Assembly: GCA_034933685.1 (NCBI GenBank)
Contig: JAYFNB010000035.1
Location: forward strand, 1-64,000
DNA from: UBA8514 sp034933685
Lineage (GTDB): Bacteria > Bacillota > Clostridia > Lachnospirales > Anaerotignaceae
Direction of reading: 5' to 3'
Length of the DNA: 64,000 bases
Part shown: positions 49,530 to 58,730 of the stretch, piece by piece
Layout: each line of letters starts with the position of its first letter
Numbering within the stretch: the first letter of the stretch is position 1
The notes under the pieces: generated by a model
The model's database searches: none
Told to the model about the DNA's origin: nothing
Seen by the model: only the letters and a program-made list of their open reading frames with translations
Translations under genes and position numbers: made by a program

Positions 49530-50782
49530 GAAACATAGGATTCTTAAAAGGGGTATTTAGAATTAGAAATGATACAAGGGTTTTTACACTGGACGATTCA
49601 AATATTCTTAGTTTATTAGGAATAACGGATTCAACAAAGGAGGCATTGGGGGAAACAACATACTTCATAGCCTTACAGCATCTATCGCAGACGTTATCCA
49701 AAATACCACGTTATGTTTATACTAGGGATCATAAAAAGGGCAGAGAGAGGGCTGACAAAGGCGAGTTAGAGTATTTGCTTAACGTAGAACCAAACAGTTA
49801 TTATTCAGCAACTACCTTGTGGGCGAGTGTAGAGCTAAACAGATTGCATTATGGCAACGCTTATGTATACATAGAACGTTCTGACTTTGGCATTAAACAC
49901 TTGTGGCTACTTCCAACAACAGATGTTCAAATTTATATGGATGATGCTGGAATATTTGGGAAAACCAATGCAATTTATTATGTGTATACGGACAGCAAAA
50001 CTTTAAAACGATACACTTTTTTTCAATATGAAATATTACACTACAAAACACATATGAGCTTTGACGGAATCACAGGGCTTGCTACAAAGGATATAATTTC
50101 AACACAAATCAACAGTCTGAAATACAGCGAAGAGTTTCAAGGAAAGTTATTCAAGAGCAATATGTTTGGCAGCAAGGTTATTCTGCAATATACAGGAGAA
50201 ATGGGCAGTGGTGCCAAAGATACACTTATAAAAGAAACTGAAAGGTATGCCAATGCGGTTGGAAGTGGGAAGTATTTACCGCTGCCAATAGGAATTACTG
50301 CAACAACACTGGATATGAAGTTATCAGATGCTGAGTTTGTTGAATTAAATAAGTTAAGCAGTTTGCAGTTAGCCGCTTGTTTCGGCATTAAGCCAAATGT
50401 TACCAACAATTACGACAAATCAAGCTATAGCAATTCAGAAACACAGCAACTTGATTTTTACGTGAATACTTTGCAGCCGATTTTCAAAATGTACAACGAT
50501 GAAGACACTATAAAATTAATACCAATAAAAGAAAAAATAAAAGGCACTGCAATTGAGTTAGACAAAGAAGTGCTGTTTGAGCTAGACAAACAGACCCAAA
50601 TGGAAATCTTGGTAAAAGGCCTTAACAACTTCATCACGACCCCTAATGAAGCGAGGGAAAAGATAGGTTATCCTTATGTTGATGACGAAAATGCTAATAA
50701 ATTATACGGAAACGGTAATTTAATAGAATTGTCCAGAGCAGGTGAGGGCACAAACTATGGAGAAGGAGGTGAGAACGAATGA
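49526..50782 (+). CDS. Portal protein (HK97-type)
   Basis: 418 residues forming the dodecameric DNA gate of the capsid. Recognisable are YFIALQHLSQTLSKIPRYVY, NRLHYGNAYVYIERS, LWLLPTTDVQIY and ACFGIKPNVTN. The GTG at 49526 gives 418 residues but stands on the AGGAGG itself; an ATA at 49535 lies eight bases after AGGAGG and would give the usual GFLKGVF start. The stop overlaps the protease gene by four bases. Confidence 0.92.
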   Translation: MRNIGFLKGVFRIRNDTRVFTLDDSNILSLLGITDSTKEALGETTYFIALQHLSQTLSKIPRYVYTRDHKKGRERADKGELEYLLNVEPNSYYSATTLWASVELNRLHYGNAYVYIERSDFGIKHLWLLPTTDVQIYMDDAGIFGKTNAIYYVYTDSKTLKRYTFFQYEILHYKTHMSFDGITGLATKDIISTQINSLKYSEEFQGKLFKSNMFGSKVILQYTGEMGSGAKDTLIKETERYANAVGSGKYLPLPIGITATTLDMKLSDAEFVELNKLSSLQLAACFGIKPNVTNNYDKSSYSNSETQQLDFYVNTLQPIFKMYNDEDTIKLIPIKEKIKGTAIELDKEVLFELDKQTQMEILVKGLNNFITTPNEAREKIGYPYVDDENANKLYGNGNLIELSRAGEGTNYGEGGENE

Positions 50783-51471
50783 AAATAGAAATAAAAGGGG
50801 CGATCGTATCAAACGATGATGCATGGATTTATGAATATTTTGAAATGGAATGTACAACCCCTAAAATGGTGAACCAAGCATTAGAAAAAGCAAAGGGGGA
50901 AGACATAGAGGTTGTAATAAATTCTGGCGGTGGTTCAGTCTTTGCAGGTTCTGAAATTTATACGGCACTAAAGAGTTATAACGGAAAAACAGAAGGGAAA
51001 ATTGTAGGAGTTGCCGCCAGTGCCGCCAGTGTGATTGCAATGGGGGTAAAGTTCCTACAGATTTCTCCAGCTGCTCATATTATGACGCACAGAGCCAGTA
51101 CATATGGTGAGGGCAACAAAAATGACATGCAAAAAACGGTGGGAATGCTGGATGGTATTGACCAAAGCATTGCAAACGTATACTTGATAAAAACAGGCAT
51201 GAGCCAACAGGAGTTATTAAGCATGATGGATAAGGAAACATGGCTAACGGCACAACAGGCGAAAGAGTTAGGGTTTGTGGATGCTATCATGTTTGAGGAT
51301 GAAGTTCAGGCCGTTGCCAGTGCAGATGTGGGTGGGTTATTGCCACAATCAGTAATTAACAAAATAAGAAATGAATTTAGAAAAGAACCTGAGGCAAAAG
51401 ATAAAGAAGAAAAGGCAAAACAAGAAGAGTTGGAAGTGGCGAAAGCAAAGCTAAAATTAGCTTTGGTATAA
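50779..51471 (+). CDS. ClpP-like prohead protease
   Basis: 230 residues, ClpP/S14 fold. Catalytic Ser81 is in GVAASAASVIAMG, His104 in IMTHRAST, and the acidic residue lies in the LDGIDQSIANVY region. INSGGGSVFAGSEIY forms the oxyanion-side turn. The C-terminal tail is a charged coiled coil (EAKDKEEKAKQEELEVA). It trims scaffold or capsid during head maturation. Confidence 0.92.
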   Translation: MKIEIKGAIVSNDDAWIYEYFEMECTTPKMVNQALEKAKGEDIEVVINSGGGSVFAGSEIYTALKSYNGKTEGKIVGVAASAASVIAMGVKFLQISPAAHIMTHRASTYGEGNKNDMQKTVGMLDGIDQSIANVYLIKTGMSQQELLSMMDKETWLTAQQAKELGFVDAIMFEDEVQAVASADVGGLLPQSVINKIRNEFRKEPEAKDKEEKAKQEELEVAKAKLKLALV

Positions 51472-51486
51472 AAAGGAGGAATTTGA

Positions 51487-52647
51487 ATGGATAGGTTGGA
51501 AGAGTTGCGAGCAGAATTAAAGGGGCTTAAGGCAGAGGCAAGTAAGTTAGAAACAGCGGATGAAATCAATGCAAAAGTAGTTGAAATTGAAAACGTCAAG
51601 GCAAAGATTAAGATTGAAAAAATGAGAATTGAGGACGAAAGAACAGAAGCGGAAAATAAAATCAGTGGTGGCGGTTCGCAACCGATTAAAGAAACTAAAC
51701 CTAACATCGATAGTGAGGCAGAGTATAAAGAGGCTTTTTACAACATGTTGCAAGGCAAGAAGGTTAGCCCAGAACAGGCTATCTTATTAAAATCGGTAAA
51801 CAATGCGCTTTCTAGTTCCACAGGGGAAGATGGGGGTTACTTAATTCCAGTTGACCAAAGAACAACCATTAAAGAACTGCAAAGACAAATGAAATCTTTA
51901 GAGGCACTTGTAAATGTTGAAACTGTAACCACCTTAAGCGGTTCAAGAAACATTGAAAAAGATGCTGAGTATACGCCGTTTGCGGAATTTGACGAGGGGG
52001 ACGATGTTCCATCTGAAACCTCACCACAATTTGTAAATATAGCCTACACAATAAATGACAGGGGTGGAATATTACCAGTTCCAAACAATTTGTTGGCTGA
52101 CAACACATCGAATCTGGCAGGATATTTAAACACATGGTTAGCTAAAAAACAGGTGGCAACTAGAAACAGTTTGATTATAACTTTGCTTGCAACAAAAACT
52201 AAAACAGCAATTGCGGATTTTGATGATATTAAAAAAGCACTGAATGTCACTTTAGACCCTGCTATTGCTGCAATGGCAACAATAGTTACTAATCAAACAG
52301 GATATAACTGGCTGGATACTCAAAAAGACGTTGACGGCAAGTATTTAATGCAGCCAATGGTTACAGACCTAACTAAAAAAGCGCTATTTGGGTTATATCC
52401 TGTTGAGGTTTTCTCAAACAAAACGCTTGCGAATGACACCACTAGTGGAACAAAATCACCGTTAATAATTGGTTCACTAAAAGAGGCCGTTACATTATTT
52501 GATAGACAGGCAATGTCACTTTTATCAACACAAATTGGTGGAACTTCTTTTTCTAAAAACAGAACAGAAATAAGAGCAATTACAAGGGAAGATGTTGCAG
52601 CAGTAGATTTTAATGCAATTGTCTATGGGCAGGTAACAATAGCATAA
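51487..52647 (+). CDS. Major capsid protein (HK97 fold)
   Basis: 386 residues. The first 70 form a coiled-coil delta domain (RLEELRAELKGLKAEASKLE) that is removed by the protease; the mature part begins near residue 75-100. Family blocks include DGGYLIPVDQRTTIKELQRQ, NIAYTINDRGGILPVPNNLL, KYLMQPMVTDLTK and DRQAMSLLSTQIGG. AAGGAGG lies before the ATG. Confidence 0.93.
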   Translation: MDRLEELRAELKGLKAEASKLETADEINAKVVEIENVKAKIKIEKMRIEDERTEAENKISGGGSQPIKETKPNIDSEAEYKEAFYNMLQGKKVSPEQAILLKSVNNALSSSTGEDGGYLIPVDQRTTIKELQRQMKSLEALVNVETVTTLSGSRNIEKDAEYTPFAEFDEGDDVPSETSPQFVNIAYTINDRGGILPVPNNLLADNTSNLAGYLNTWLAKKQVATRNSLIITLLATKTKTAIADFDDIKKALNVTLDPAIAAMATIVTNQTGYNWLDTQKDVDGKYLMQPMVTDLTKKALFGLYPVEVFSNKTLANDTTSGTKSPLIIGSLKEAVTLFDRQAMSLLSTQIGGTSFSKNRTEIRAITREDVAAVDFNAIVYGQVTIA

Positions 52648-52697
52648 TTTAATTTAGAGGGCTTTTATGCCCTCTGAAATTTTAAGTAGGTGGTTGA

Positions 52698-53009
52698 ATG
52701 GATATTATTACTTTAGAGGAATTAAAACTTTATTTAAGAATTGATTCGGCTGAGGAGGATGGATTTTTACAGTTGTGCATTGACAATGCGGAGGGATTTT
52801 TGACCGACAGTATAGATGATTTTGCCACTAAAATAAACAATGAACGGTTTAAAAACAAAGCCAAGTTATTAATGATGCGTATTGTTCTGGATATGTATGA
52901 TAACAGGCAAATGAGCACAAAAGACAATGAAGAATACAAGTTATTATTTCAAAGTTTTCTTTTGCAGATGCAATATGGTACATATGAAGTGCCAGAAACA
53001 ACGGTGTAA
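52698..53009 (+). CDS. Head-tail connector (gp6-like)
   Basis: 103 residues, all helical, opening MDIITLEELKLYLRID, then EEDGFLQLCIDNAEGFLTDS. This is the phage_gp6/YqbG adaptor pattern, a ring beneath the portal. GTAGGTGG lies upstream. Confidence 0.85.
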   Translation: MDIITLEELKLYLRIDSAEEDGFLQLCIDNAEGFLTDSIDDFATKINNERFKNKAKLLMMRIVLDMYDNRQMSTKDNEEYKLLFQSFLLQMQYGTYEVPETTV

Positions 53010-53025
53010 GGAAGGGGTGTGTAGT

Positions 53026-53631
53026 TTGGCAGAGATAAGTCCCCAGGAGATTGGTCGGTTTGAAAGAGTTAAGCTTTTGCAACTGGTGAAAGAGGATAAT
53101 GTATATCAGTGGCAGGCAGTTCAAGGCGTGTGGGCAGAATTTAAGGCTGATGGTGGAAAAAATTTATTTTCTGCTAATGGCATTGGTGCCAGAAATGCAA
53201 CCTTTATATTGAGAAGATTTAATGGCATAACCCTGTTTAATGCGTTTAAGTACAATGGCAAGCACTACTTCTTAACGCTTATTGAAAATTTGGATAGAAT
53301 GTATCGGAAAGTAACAGCTGCAGAGATTGAGCCTACCATTTGCAGTTACACGCCAAAAGTCTATTCCAAGGATGAATACAACCGACCTACGGAAATTGAG
53401 GGGGAAGAAATTATTTTCCCTGCTTGTATAACTGAAAAGTTTGTTGGATACACCCAAACGGCAGTAACTGCAAAGACTGAGGTGACTTTCGTGTTTGTAA
53501 CACCGAAAGAGATTGTGCTTTTTGTAGGTGATGAGATAGTAGCTGACGGGAAAACCTATCAGATTGAAAAAGTACATTTGTTGGATGAATACAAAAACGA
53601 GTATGAAGCAACTGTGAAAGGTGATGTTTAA
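53026..53631 (+). CDS. Head closure / head-tail adaptor protein
   Basis: 201 residues. TTG start at 53026 behind GAAGGGGTG is used; the open frame extends further upstream into the previous gene but lacks a site. Beta-rich N-terminus (LLQLVKEDNVYQWQAVQGVW), GIGARNATFILRR and GKHYFLTLIENLDR. It carries two parts where siphophages often have one, the second (about 105-200) rich in beta strands. It ends on the start of the next gene (ATG overlap). Confidence 0.7.
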   Translation: MAEISPQEIGRFERVKLLQLVKEDNVYQWQAVQGVWAEFKADGGKNLFSANGIGARNATFILRRFNGITLFNAFKYNGKHYFLTLIENLDRMYRKVTAAEIEPTICSYTPKVYSKDEYNRPTEIEGEEIIFPACITEKFVGYTQTAVTAKTEVTFVFVTPKEIVLFVGDEIVADGKTYQIEKVHLLDEYKNEYEATVKGDV

Positions 53632-54092
53632 TGGGCATACAGGGTATTTCGGGTCTTAATCGACTTGGAGAGAGTTTTGACCGATTGCTTGAAAGTATGC
53701 CAGACAAAAGACGGCAGCTGCATGAAGCAATTGCAGATAAAGCTGTGCAGGAAGTTCATAGCGATATTGACAAAAACCTAAATGACAACAACGATAAAAT
53801 TAAAGGATGGCAGGAGGGATCAGTGGGAAGTGGTGGAGGATATGCGGCAGTAAGGGCGATTAAAGGAGAAACCGGTGCAAATAGCCCCGGGGCTATTACA
53901 AATTATCTTGAAAGCGGTCATGCTATACGTAGACCTCGTGTTGACAGACCTATGAGCCAGCGGCGTGTTAAGATGGCCGCCGTTGCTGGCCGTGGATTTT
54001 ATGCAGATGCTAAAGTAAATGCAGAAGCAATAGCAATTGGTCTTTGTGAGCAGTTTGCAGAGGATTTAGCTAGGGGGATTGGAAATGCTTAG
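53631..54092 (+). CDS. HK97 gp10-like tail completion protein
   Basis: 153 residues: GIQGISGLNRLGESFDRLL, a helix with ADKAVQEVHSDIDKN, then YLESGHAIRRPRVDRPM, RGRGFY-type loop and a C-terminal helix. The position between head closure and tail terminator genes fits. It overlaps the next gene. Confidence 0.8.
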   Translation: MGIQGISGLNRLGESFDRLLESMPDKRRQLHEAIADKAVQEVHSDIDKNLNDNNDKIKGWQEGSVGSGGGYAAVRAIKGETGANSPGAITNYLESGHAIRRPRVDRPMSQRRVKMAAVAGRGFYADAKVNAEAIAIGLCEQFAEDLARGIGNA

Positions 54093-54534
54093 AACAATGG
54101 ATATATTAAATGCAATCAACCGTGAACTTGTAAAAAAGTTTCCTGATAGGACGGTCTATATTGATAGAATACCCAAAAACTTTGAACGTCCATCTTTTTT
54201 ACTTGAGTTTGTTACCACAAGCCTTAACGGAAAAAATAAAAACACGGTTGAAGTTACAGAATATTACACAATTACATGTTATGAAGAAACTGACCGCTGT
54301 TACAACAGCGATACGGTGAAGCTGATCGAAACACAAAGCGATGTTTTAGGAATTTTCAGAGTAGGAAAGCTTGAAGTTTTAGACAGGTGTATCAATATCA
54401 AGGCATCCTCCAGTGGACGGGATGAAGATATTTTTTACATTGACCTTCAGGTTGAGTATTTTGATGAAAGAGGACTTGAGGAAGATGAAAGCGAAATTGC
54501 AGAAAATGTTATTGTAAATTACAAGGAGGTATAA
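54085..54534 (+). CDS. Tail terminator-family protein (DUF6838-like)
   Basis: 149 residues beginning MLRTMDILNAINRELVKKFP, with IPKNFERPSFLLEFVTTSLN, VTEYYTITCYEETDR and a beta-strand C-terminus. Such proteins cap the tail tube. ATG at 54085 overlaps the gp10-like gene by eight bases. Confidence 0.78.
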   Translation: MLRTMDILNAINRELVKKFPDRTVYIDRIPKNFERPSFLLEFVTTSLNGKNKNTVEVTEYYTITCYEETDRCYNSDTVKLIETQSDVLGIFRVGKLEVLDRCINIKASSSGRDEDIFYIDLQVEYFDERGLEEDESEIAENVIVNYKEV

Positions 54535-54536
54535 AG

Positions 54537-55607
54537 ATGGGATTAGGATTGCCAAGTATTAATATTGCGTTTCAGACAACCGCTATTACCGCAATATCAA
54601 AATCGGATAAAGGAACTGTGGCACTGGTTTTAAGAGATGCACAGGGCGGAGGATCGCATTCGATTACGAATACTACACAAATACCGGCTGAACTGGGAGA
54701 GGCAAACAAAGCTTACATAGAAAGAACTTTTTTAGGATACAGCAATCCTCCTAAAAAGGTTCTTTTTTATGTGGTGGGTGAAGCGGATGAACTGACAGCG
54801 GCATATACATATCTTGCGACTCAGAAGTTTGACTATTTATGTTTACCGCCAGATGCTACGACCGCAGAGTGCACAACATGCAAAACTTGGATTGCAAGCC
54901 AGAGGCTGAACAACAATGCAACCTACAAAGCGGTTTTGCCGGATACGGCAGCCGGTAGTTACGCAATTGTAAACTTTACCACAACAGGAATGACAGACGG
55001 TGATACTACATTTACAGCAGCCCAGTATTGCAGCAGAATTGCCGGGCTTATTGCAGGAACACCAATGAAGATTAGTTGTACTTACGCACCACTTAGTGAA
55101 CTTACAGATATTGATAGGCTGACAAAGGACGAACGGACTACAGCGGTTGATGCAGGCGAGTTTATATTAACCCACGATGGGACGAAGGTTAAAACCGAGC
55201 GTGCGGTTAACAGCCTTGTTACAACCACAGAGGACGTTGGGGAGGCCTTTAAAAAGATTAAAATTGTTGAAGCGGTGGATATGATTAACACCGATATAAG
55301 AACCACAGCAGAGGACAGCTATATCGGAAAGTATTCCAACAGCTACAGCAATAAATGCCTGCTGATTACAGCAATTAAAGGATATTTTGATACCCTTGAA
55401 AGTGACGGAATCCTTAAAAAGGGCTATTCAACGGTGGAAATTGACATTGAAGCACAAACAAATTATTTGACTTCCATTGGCACTGACACCACTGACATGA
55501 CAGAGCAGGAAATTAAAGAAGCTGACACTGGCAGTTATGTTTTTATTGCCGCAAGTGTGAAGATATTGGATGCAATTGAGGACATCAGCATCAGCATTAC
55601 ATTATAA
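54537..55607 (+). CDS. Contractile tail sheath protein
   Basis: 356 residues. N-terminal GLGLPSINIAFQTTAITAIS, KGTVALVLRDAQGGG, and the C-terminal TWIAS-to-IEDISISITL core domain mark the XkdK/gp18-like sheath family. The first 20 residues and last 20 would interlock neighbouring rings. Its presence shows the phage is a myovirus. AAGGAGG lies before the ATG. Confidence 0.9.
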   Translation: MGLGLPSINIAFQTTAITAISKSDKGTVALVLRDAQGGGSHSITNTTQIPAELGEANKAYIERTFLGYSNPPKKVLFYVVGEADELTAAYTYLATQKFDYLCLPPDATTAECTTCKTWIASQRLNNNATYKAVLPDTAAGSYAIVNFTTTGMTDGDTTFTAAQYCSRIAGLIAGTPMKISCTYAPLSELTDIDRLTKDERTTAVDAGEFILTHDGTKVKTERAVNSLVTTTEDVGEAFKKIKIVEAVDMINTDIRTTAEDSYIGKYSNSYSNKCLLITAIKGYFDTLESDGILKKGYSTVEIDIEAQTNYLTSIGTDTTDMTEQEIKEADTGSYVFIAASVKILDAIEDISISITL

Positions 55608-55627
55608 AAAAAGGGAGGACTAAATAC

Positions 55628-56056
55628 ATGGATAGCTCAAAGAGAGTAATCAACGGGACACATGGGGCTTTATATTTAGATAGTGAAGCCGTGGCAGAAG
55701 TCAAAGGTTTTCAAGCAAAAATAAGTTTTAATAAAACTGAAATTAACCTGTGTGGGCAGATGGCCACAGACGTGAAGATTATCAGCACCAAGGGAACAGG
55801 CAGCGTGAGTATGCACAAGGTGAACAGCCGCATGGTTTTAAAAATTGGGGATGCAATAAAAGAAGGTGAGGATTTACGTTTTGTAATTATAAGTGATCTG
55901 GATGATCCAGATGCATACGGTGCGGAAAGGATTTCTATAAAAAATGTATCCTTTGATGATTTAACCTTGGCAGATTGGGCTTCGGCAACAGCAGGAGTGA
56001 TTGAAGCACCGTTTACATTTACGGATTATGATTTGTTGGATACCATTGAAGCTTAA
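55628..56056 (+). CDS. Tail tube protein (XkdM-like)
   Basis: 142 residues, beta-rich: VINGTHGALYLDSEAVAEVK, NLCGQMATDVKIISTKGTGS, APFTFTDYDLLDTI. It forms the inner tube of the contractile tail. It follows the sheath gene as in PBSX. GGGAGG precedes the ATG. Confidence 0.9.
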   Translation: MDSSKRVINGTHGALYLDSEAVAEVKGFQAKISFNKTEINLCGQMATDVKIISTKGTGSVSMHKVNSRMVLKIGDAIKEGEDLRFVIISDLDDPDAYGAERISIKNVSFDDLTLADWASATAGVIEAPFTFTDYDLLDTIEA

Positions 56057-56097
56057 ATTTACTTAAAGTGAATTATTAAAAGAAAAGGGGTAATGAC

Positions 56098-56484
56098 ATG
56101 GAAAGAAATACAAATGAAATGAATGTGCTGGAGCTGTTACTTAGCAACGAGCCACCTAAAGGCAAAGAAAAGGAATTTAGAATTAAGAGGCTTAGTGAAG
56201 CTTGGGGACAAGAGGTTGTGTTTCGGCTAAAGGGATTAGGCTACAACCGTGTTATGGACATGAGAAATGGAGACGACAAGGAAACAAGCATACAAATTGT
56301 TTTGTCAGGTGTTACAAGCCCCAACCTTAAAGACCAAAAGCTTTTGACCAAGTATAATGCACCTACGGCAGGAGAAATGCTGAAAAAGCTGCTTTTGCCA
56401 GGAGAAATTGAGGATTTAAGCAGGGCAATAGAAAAATTAAGCGGCTACAGAGTTGCCACTATTGAAGAGATTAAAAAAAAATAG
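56098..56484 (+). CDS. Tail assembly chaperone (XkdN-like), short product
   Basis: 128 residues with the XkdN pattern: NEMNVLELLLSNEPPKGKEK, EFRIKRLSEAWGQEV, DKETSIQIVLSGVTSPNLKD, LPGEIEDLSRAIEKLSGY. It ends ...EEIKKK at a run of nine A (56473-56481) directly before TAG, a slippery site for -1 frameshifting into the extension ORF. The chaperone guides tube assembly around the tape measure. Confidence 0.88.
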   Translation: MERNTNEMNVLELLLSNEPPKGKEKEFRIKRLSEAWGQEVVFRLKGLGYNRVMDMRNGDDKETSIQIVLSGVTSPNLKDQKLLTKYNAPTAGEMLKKLLLPGEIEDLSRAIEKLSGYRVATIEEIKKK

Positions 56485-56636
56485 ATGCAAAGCAAGACTT
56501 TGAACTTTGGATTGCTTACAGGCTATTTGTTGAACACAATGTGCTGCCGTCAAAGTACTATGCGATGACGGCAGGGGAAAAATTGCTTTTAAAAGCGATG
56601 TACATTAAAAAGCTTCAGGAAAGAAAATGCATGTGA
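56482..56636 (+). CDS. -1 frameshift extension of the tail assembly chaperone
   Basis: From the A run the -1 frame is open and reads IDAKQDFELWIAYRLFVEHN, LPSKYYAMTAGEKLLLKAMY, IKKLQERKCM to a TGA at 56634-56636. It has no start codon and ribosome site of its own, and the codon use looks genuine. It matches the T part of the G/GT pair of phage chaperones, giving a fusion of about 179 residues. It starts 20 bases before the tape measure gene's site. Confidence 0.7.
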
Positions 56637-56655
56637 CGGAGGGAGGTGGAGGAAA

Positions 56656-58728
56656 ATGGGCAGAGATGTGAGCATTGCCATAAGCGCAAGGGATAATTAC
56701 AGTTCAGCCATAAGAACCATGAGCAACACAAGCAGAGCTTTCAGCAAAGACAGTGAAGACCTGCAGGTGAAACTTAATTCGCTGGATAGGACAAAAGCTA
56801 CCATGAAATTTGATGTGGACAGGGCTAAGCGTGCCATGCAGGAGGCACAGAAAGAATATAACAACTTAGCTAGATCCTCTGAAACCTCAGCAGAGCAACA
56901 ACAAAGGGCGGCAGAGAGAGTGGTTGAAGCCAGTGAAGCCTATGACAGGGCGCGGCGAAACATGGGGCTGGTGTCTACTGAAATACGCAACACGGAAAGA
57001 GATTTAAGAAGTCTTGATAGCACCTTGAGCCGAACACAAAACCGTGCATCCACAAGTGGCGGTGGTATAGCAGGAACAAGCGGTGTGATGGGTGCATTGG
57101 CGGCGGCAGGCATTGGCAAAATGGTAAATGACATGGTAGGGACGGCAACGACCACCTTTATTGGCAGTGCCTTTGGCAGTGATGCATCCTCAATGATTGA
57201 GGGCGTGATATCTGGTGCTATTTCTGGTGCCGTTGCAGGATCTGTTATCCCTGGGATTGGAACGGCAGTGGGAACAGCTGTGGGTGCAGCTTCAGGCGTG
57301 GTGTCTGGAATAGCCCAAGTTTATTCAAAGAAGGATGAAGCCTACAAAAGCACAGTGCAGGAAAATTACGAAACCGTTACCCAGGCACAAGCGGACAGTT
57401 TGACCAATGGCAGCAGCATTGCTGGTGAGAGAGAAACCTCACGTATATCATTTTCTACACTACTTGGTGGGCAGGATATTGCTGACAAGTTCTTAAACGA
57501 TGTGATTGATTTTTCCAATTCAACACCCTTTCAATACGACGATTTAACATCTATGGCAAAGGTTTTGACTACGTATAAATACAAAGTGGACGAACTGATG
57601 CCGACAATGAAAAACATAGGCGATGCAGGTGCGGCTTTAGGTATGAGCACAGGGGATATGAATACTGTGGCTACAGGACTTGGGCGTATGCGTTCCAGCG
57701 GTAAAGGTAGTTTAGAATACATTAACCTTTTACAGGAACGAGGTATTGATGCCATAGGGTATTTAGCTGAAGCCAAGGGAATTGATAATGCTGAAGTTTA
57801 TGAGCGTATAAGCAAAGGGTTGATTGACGGTGCGGAGGCGGCACAGATTATTTCAGATGCCATGAGCAGAGACTACAGTGGTAGTATGAAAGCCATTAGC
57901 GAAACCTTTGAGGGGTTAAGCAGTACGGTATTAGGGCTAAACAATGAACTTGACAACGCCATGGGTGCAGGGTATAACGCTGAGCGCAAAGAAGGTATGC
58001 AAAATGAAATAAATTACTTGAGTGGCGGTAATGGTGAGCGTGTGCAAGATGCCAACGGTGCCATTGGCGAGTATGAAGCGTCCCTTGAAAATACCAAGGA
58101 AGCGTTACAAAGACAGCGACAGGCACAAGCGATGGTTAGTAATGACTACAAGAAAGCCGAGGCGGTTGGGGATGGCGTTACCATGGGGCGGTTGTTGGCA
58201 GAGGCACAGGTGAAGGCACAAAATGATTACAACGCAAGCACTGGTGCGCAGGAAATGCTTGCAAGCGAAGAATCATTGATTGAAGGAATTCAGGAAAATA
58301 CCGCACTGGATGCAAAATACTATGAAGCCGGATATTTAAAAGGGCAATGGTTTTCCAAAGGCAGGGTGGCTGCCACAAGTGATGCAAGTTTGATTTTAGG
58401 TTCAGAAGAAAGAAACTCAAATCAATACAATGATGAGGGAAGCATTTGGGGATTTGGGGACACTGATACTAATAAAAAAAACGATGATTCAGCCAAAAAG
58501 GCTTTCGGCATGAGTTATGTTCCTAAGGACAATGTGGAGTACACCTTACATGAAGGTGAAAGAATTTTAACGGCCAGTGAAAACCGTGCGTATTCCTCAG
58601 GACAAGGGCGTGGTAATGTTGTTGTTAGCGGAAACAATTTTGTGGTGCGTGAGGAGGCTGACATTGATAAAATTGCAAGCGAAATTGTTAGACAGATGGA
58701 AATAGCAAATAACACTGTGGGAGGTTAA
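56656..58728 (+). CDS. Tail tape measure protein
   Basis: 690 residues. A helical N-terminus with coiled-coil (about 15-125; KATMKFDVDRAKRAMQEAQK), a glycine/alanine-rich hydrophobic segment (about 130-230; AISGAVAGSVIPGIGTAVGT), then helical repeats and DDLTSMAKVLTTYKYKVDEL. At about 0.15 nm per residue the tail would be near 100 nm. GGAGGTGGAGG precedes the ATG. Confidence 0.92.
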   Translation: MGRDVSIAISARDNYSSAIRTMSNTSRAFSKDSEDLQVKLNSLDRTKATMKFDVDRAKRAMQEAQKEYNNLARSSETSAEQQQRAAERVVEASEAYDRARRNMGLVSTEIRNTERDLRSLDSTLSRTQNRASTSGGGIAGTSGVMGALAAAGIGKMVNDMVGTATTTFIGSAFGSDASSMIEGVISGAISGAVAGSVIPGIGTAVGTAVGAASGVVSGIAQVYSKKDEAYKSTVQENYETVTQAQADSLTNGSSIAGERETSRISFSTLLGGQDIADKFLNDVIDFSNSTPFQYDDLTSMAKVLTTYKYKVDELMPTMKNIGDAGAALGMSTGDMNTVATGLGRMRSSGKGSLEYINLLQERGIDAIGYLAEAKGIDNAEVYERISKGLIDGAEAAQIISDAMSRDYSGSMKAISETFEGLSSTVLGLNNELDNAMGAGYNAERKEGMQNEINYLSGGNGERVQDANGAIGEYEASLENTKEALQRQRQAQAMVSNDYKKAEAVGDGVTMGRLLAEAQVKAQNDYNASTGAQEMLASEESLIEGIQENTALDAKYYEAGYLKGQWFSKGRVAATSDASLILGSEERNSNQYNDEGSIWGFGDTDTNKKNDDSAKKAFGMSYVPKDNVEYTLHEGERILTASENRAYSSGQGRGNVVVSGNNFVVREEADIDKIASEIVRQMEIANNTVGG

Positions 58729-58730
58729 GA

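Noticed and set aside
53272..53707. Two minus-strand ORFs in the head-tail genes
   Set aside because: Shadows of the head closure and gp10-like genes; no ribosome sites and no known antisense genes in this phage region.
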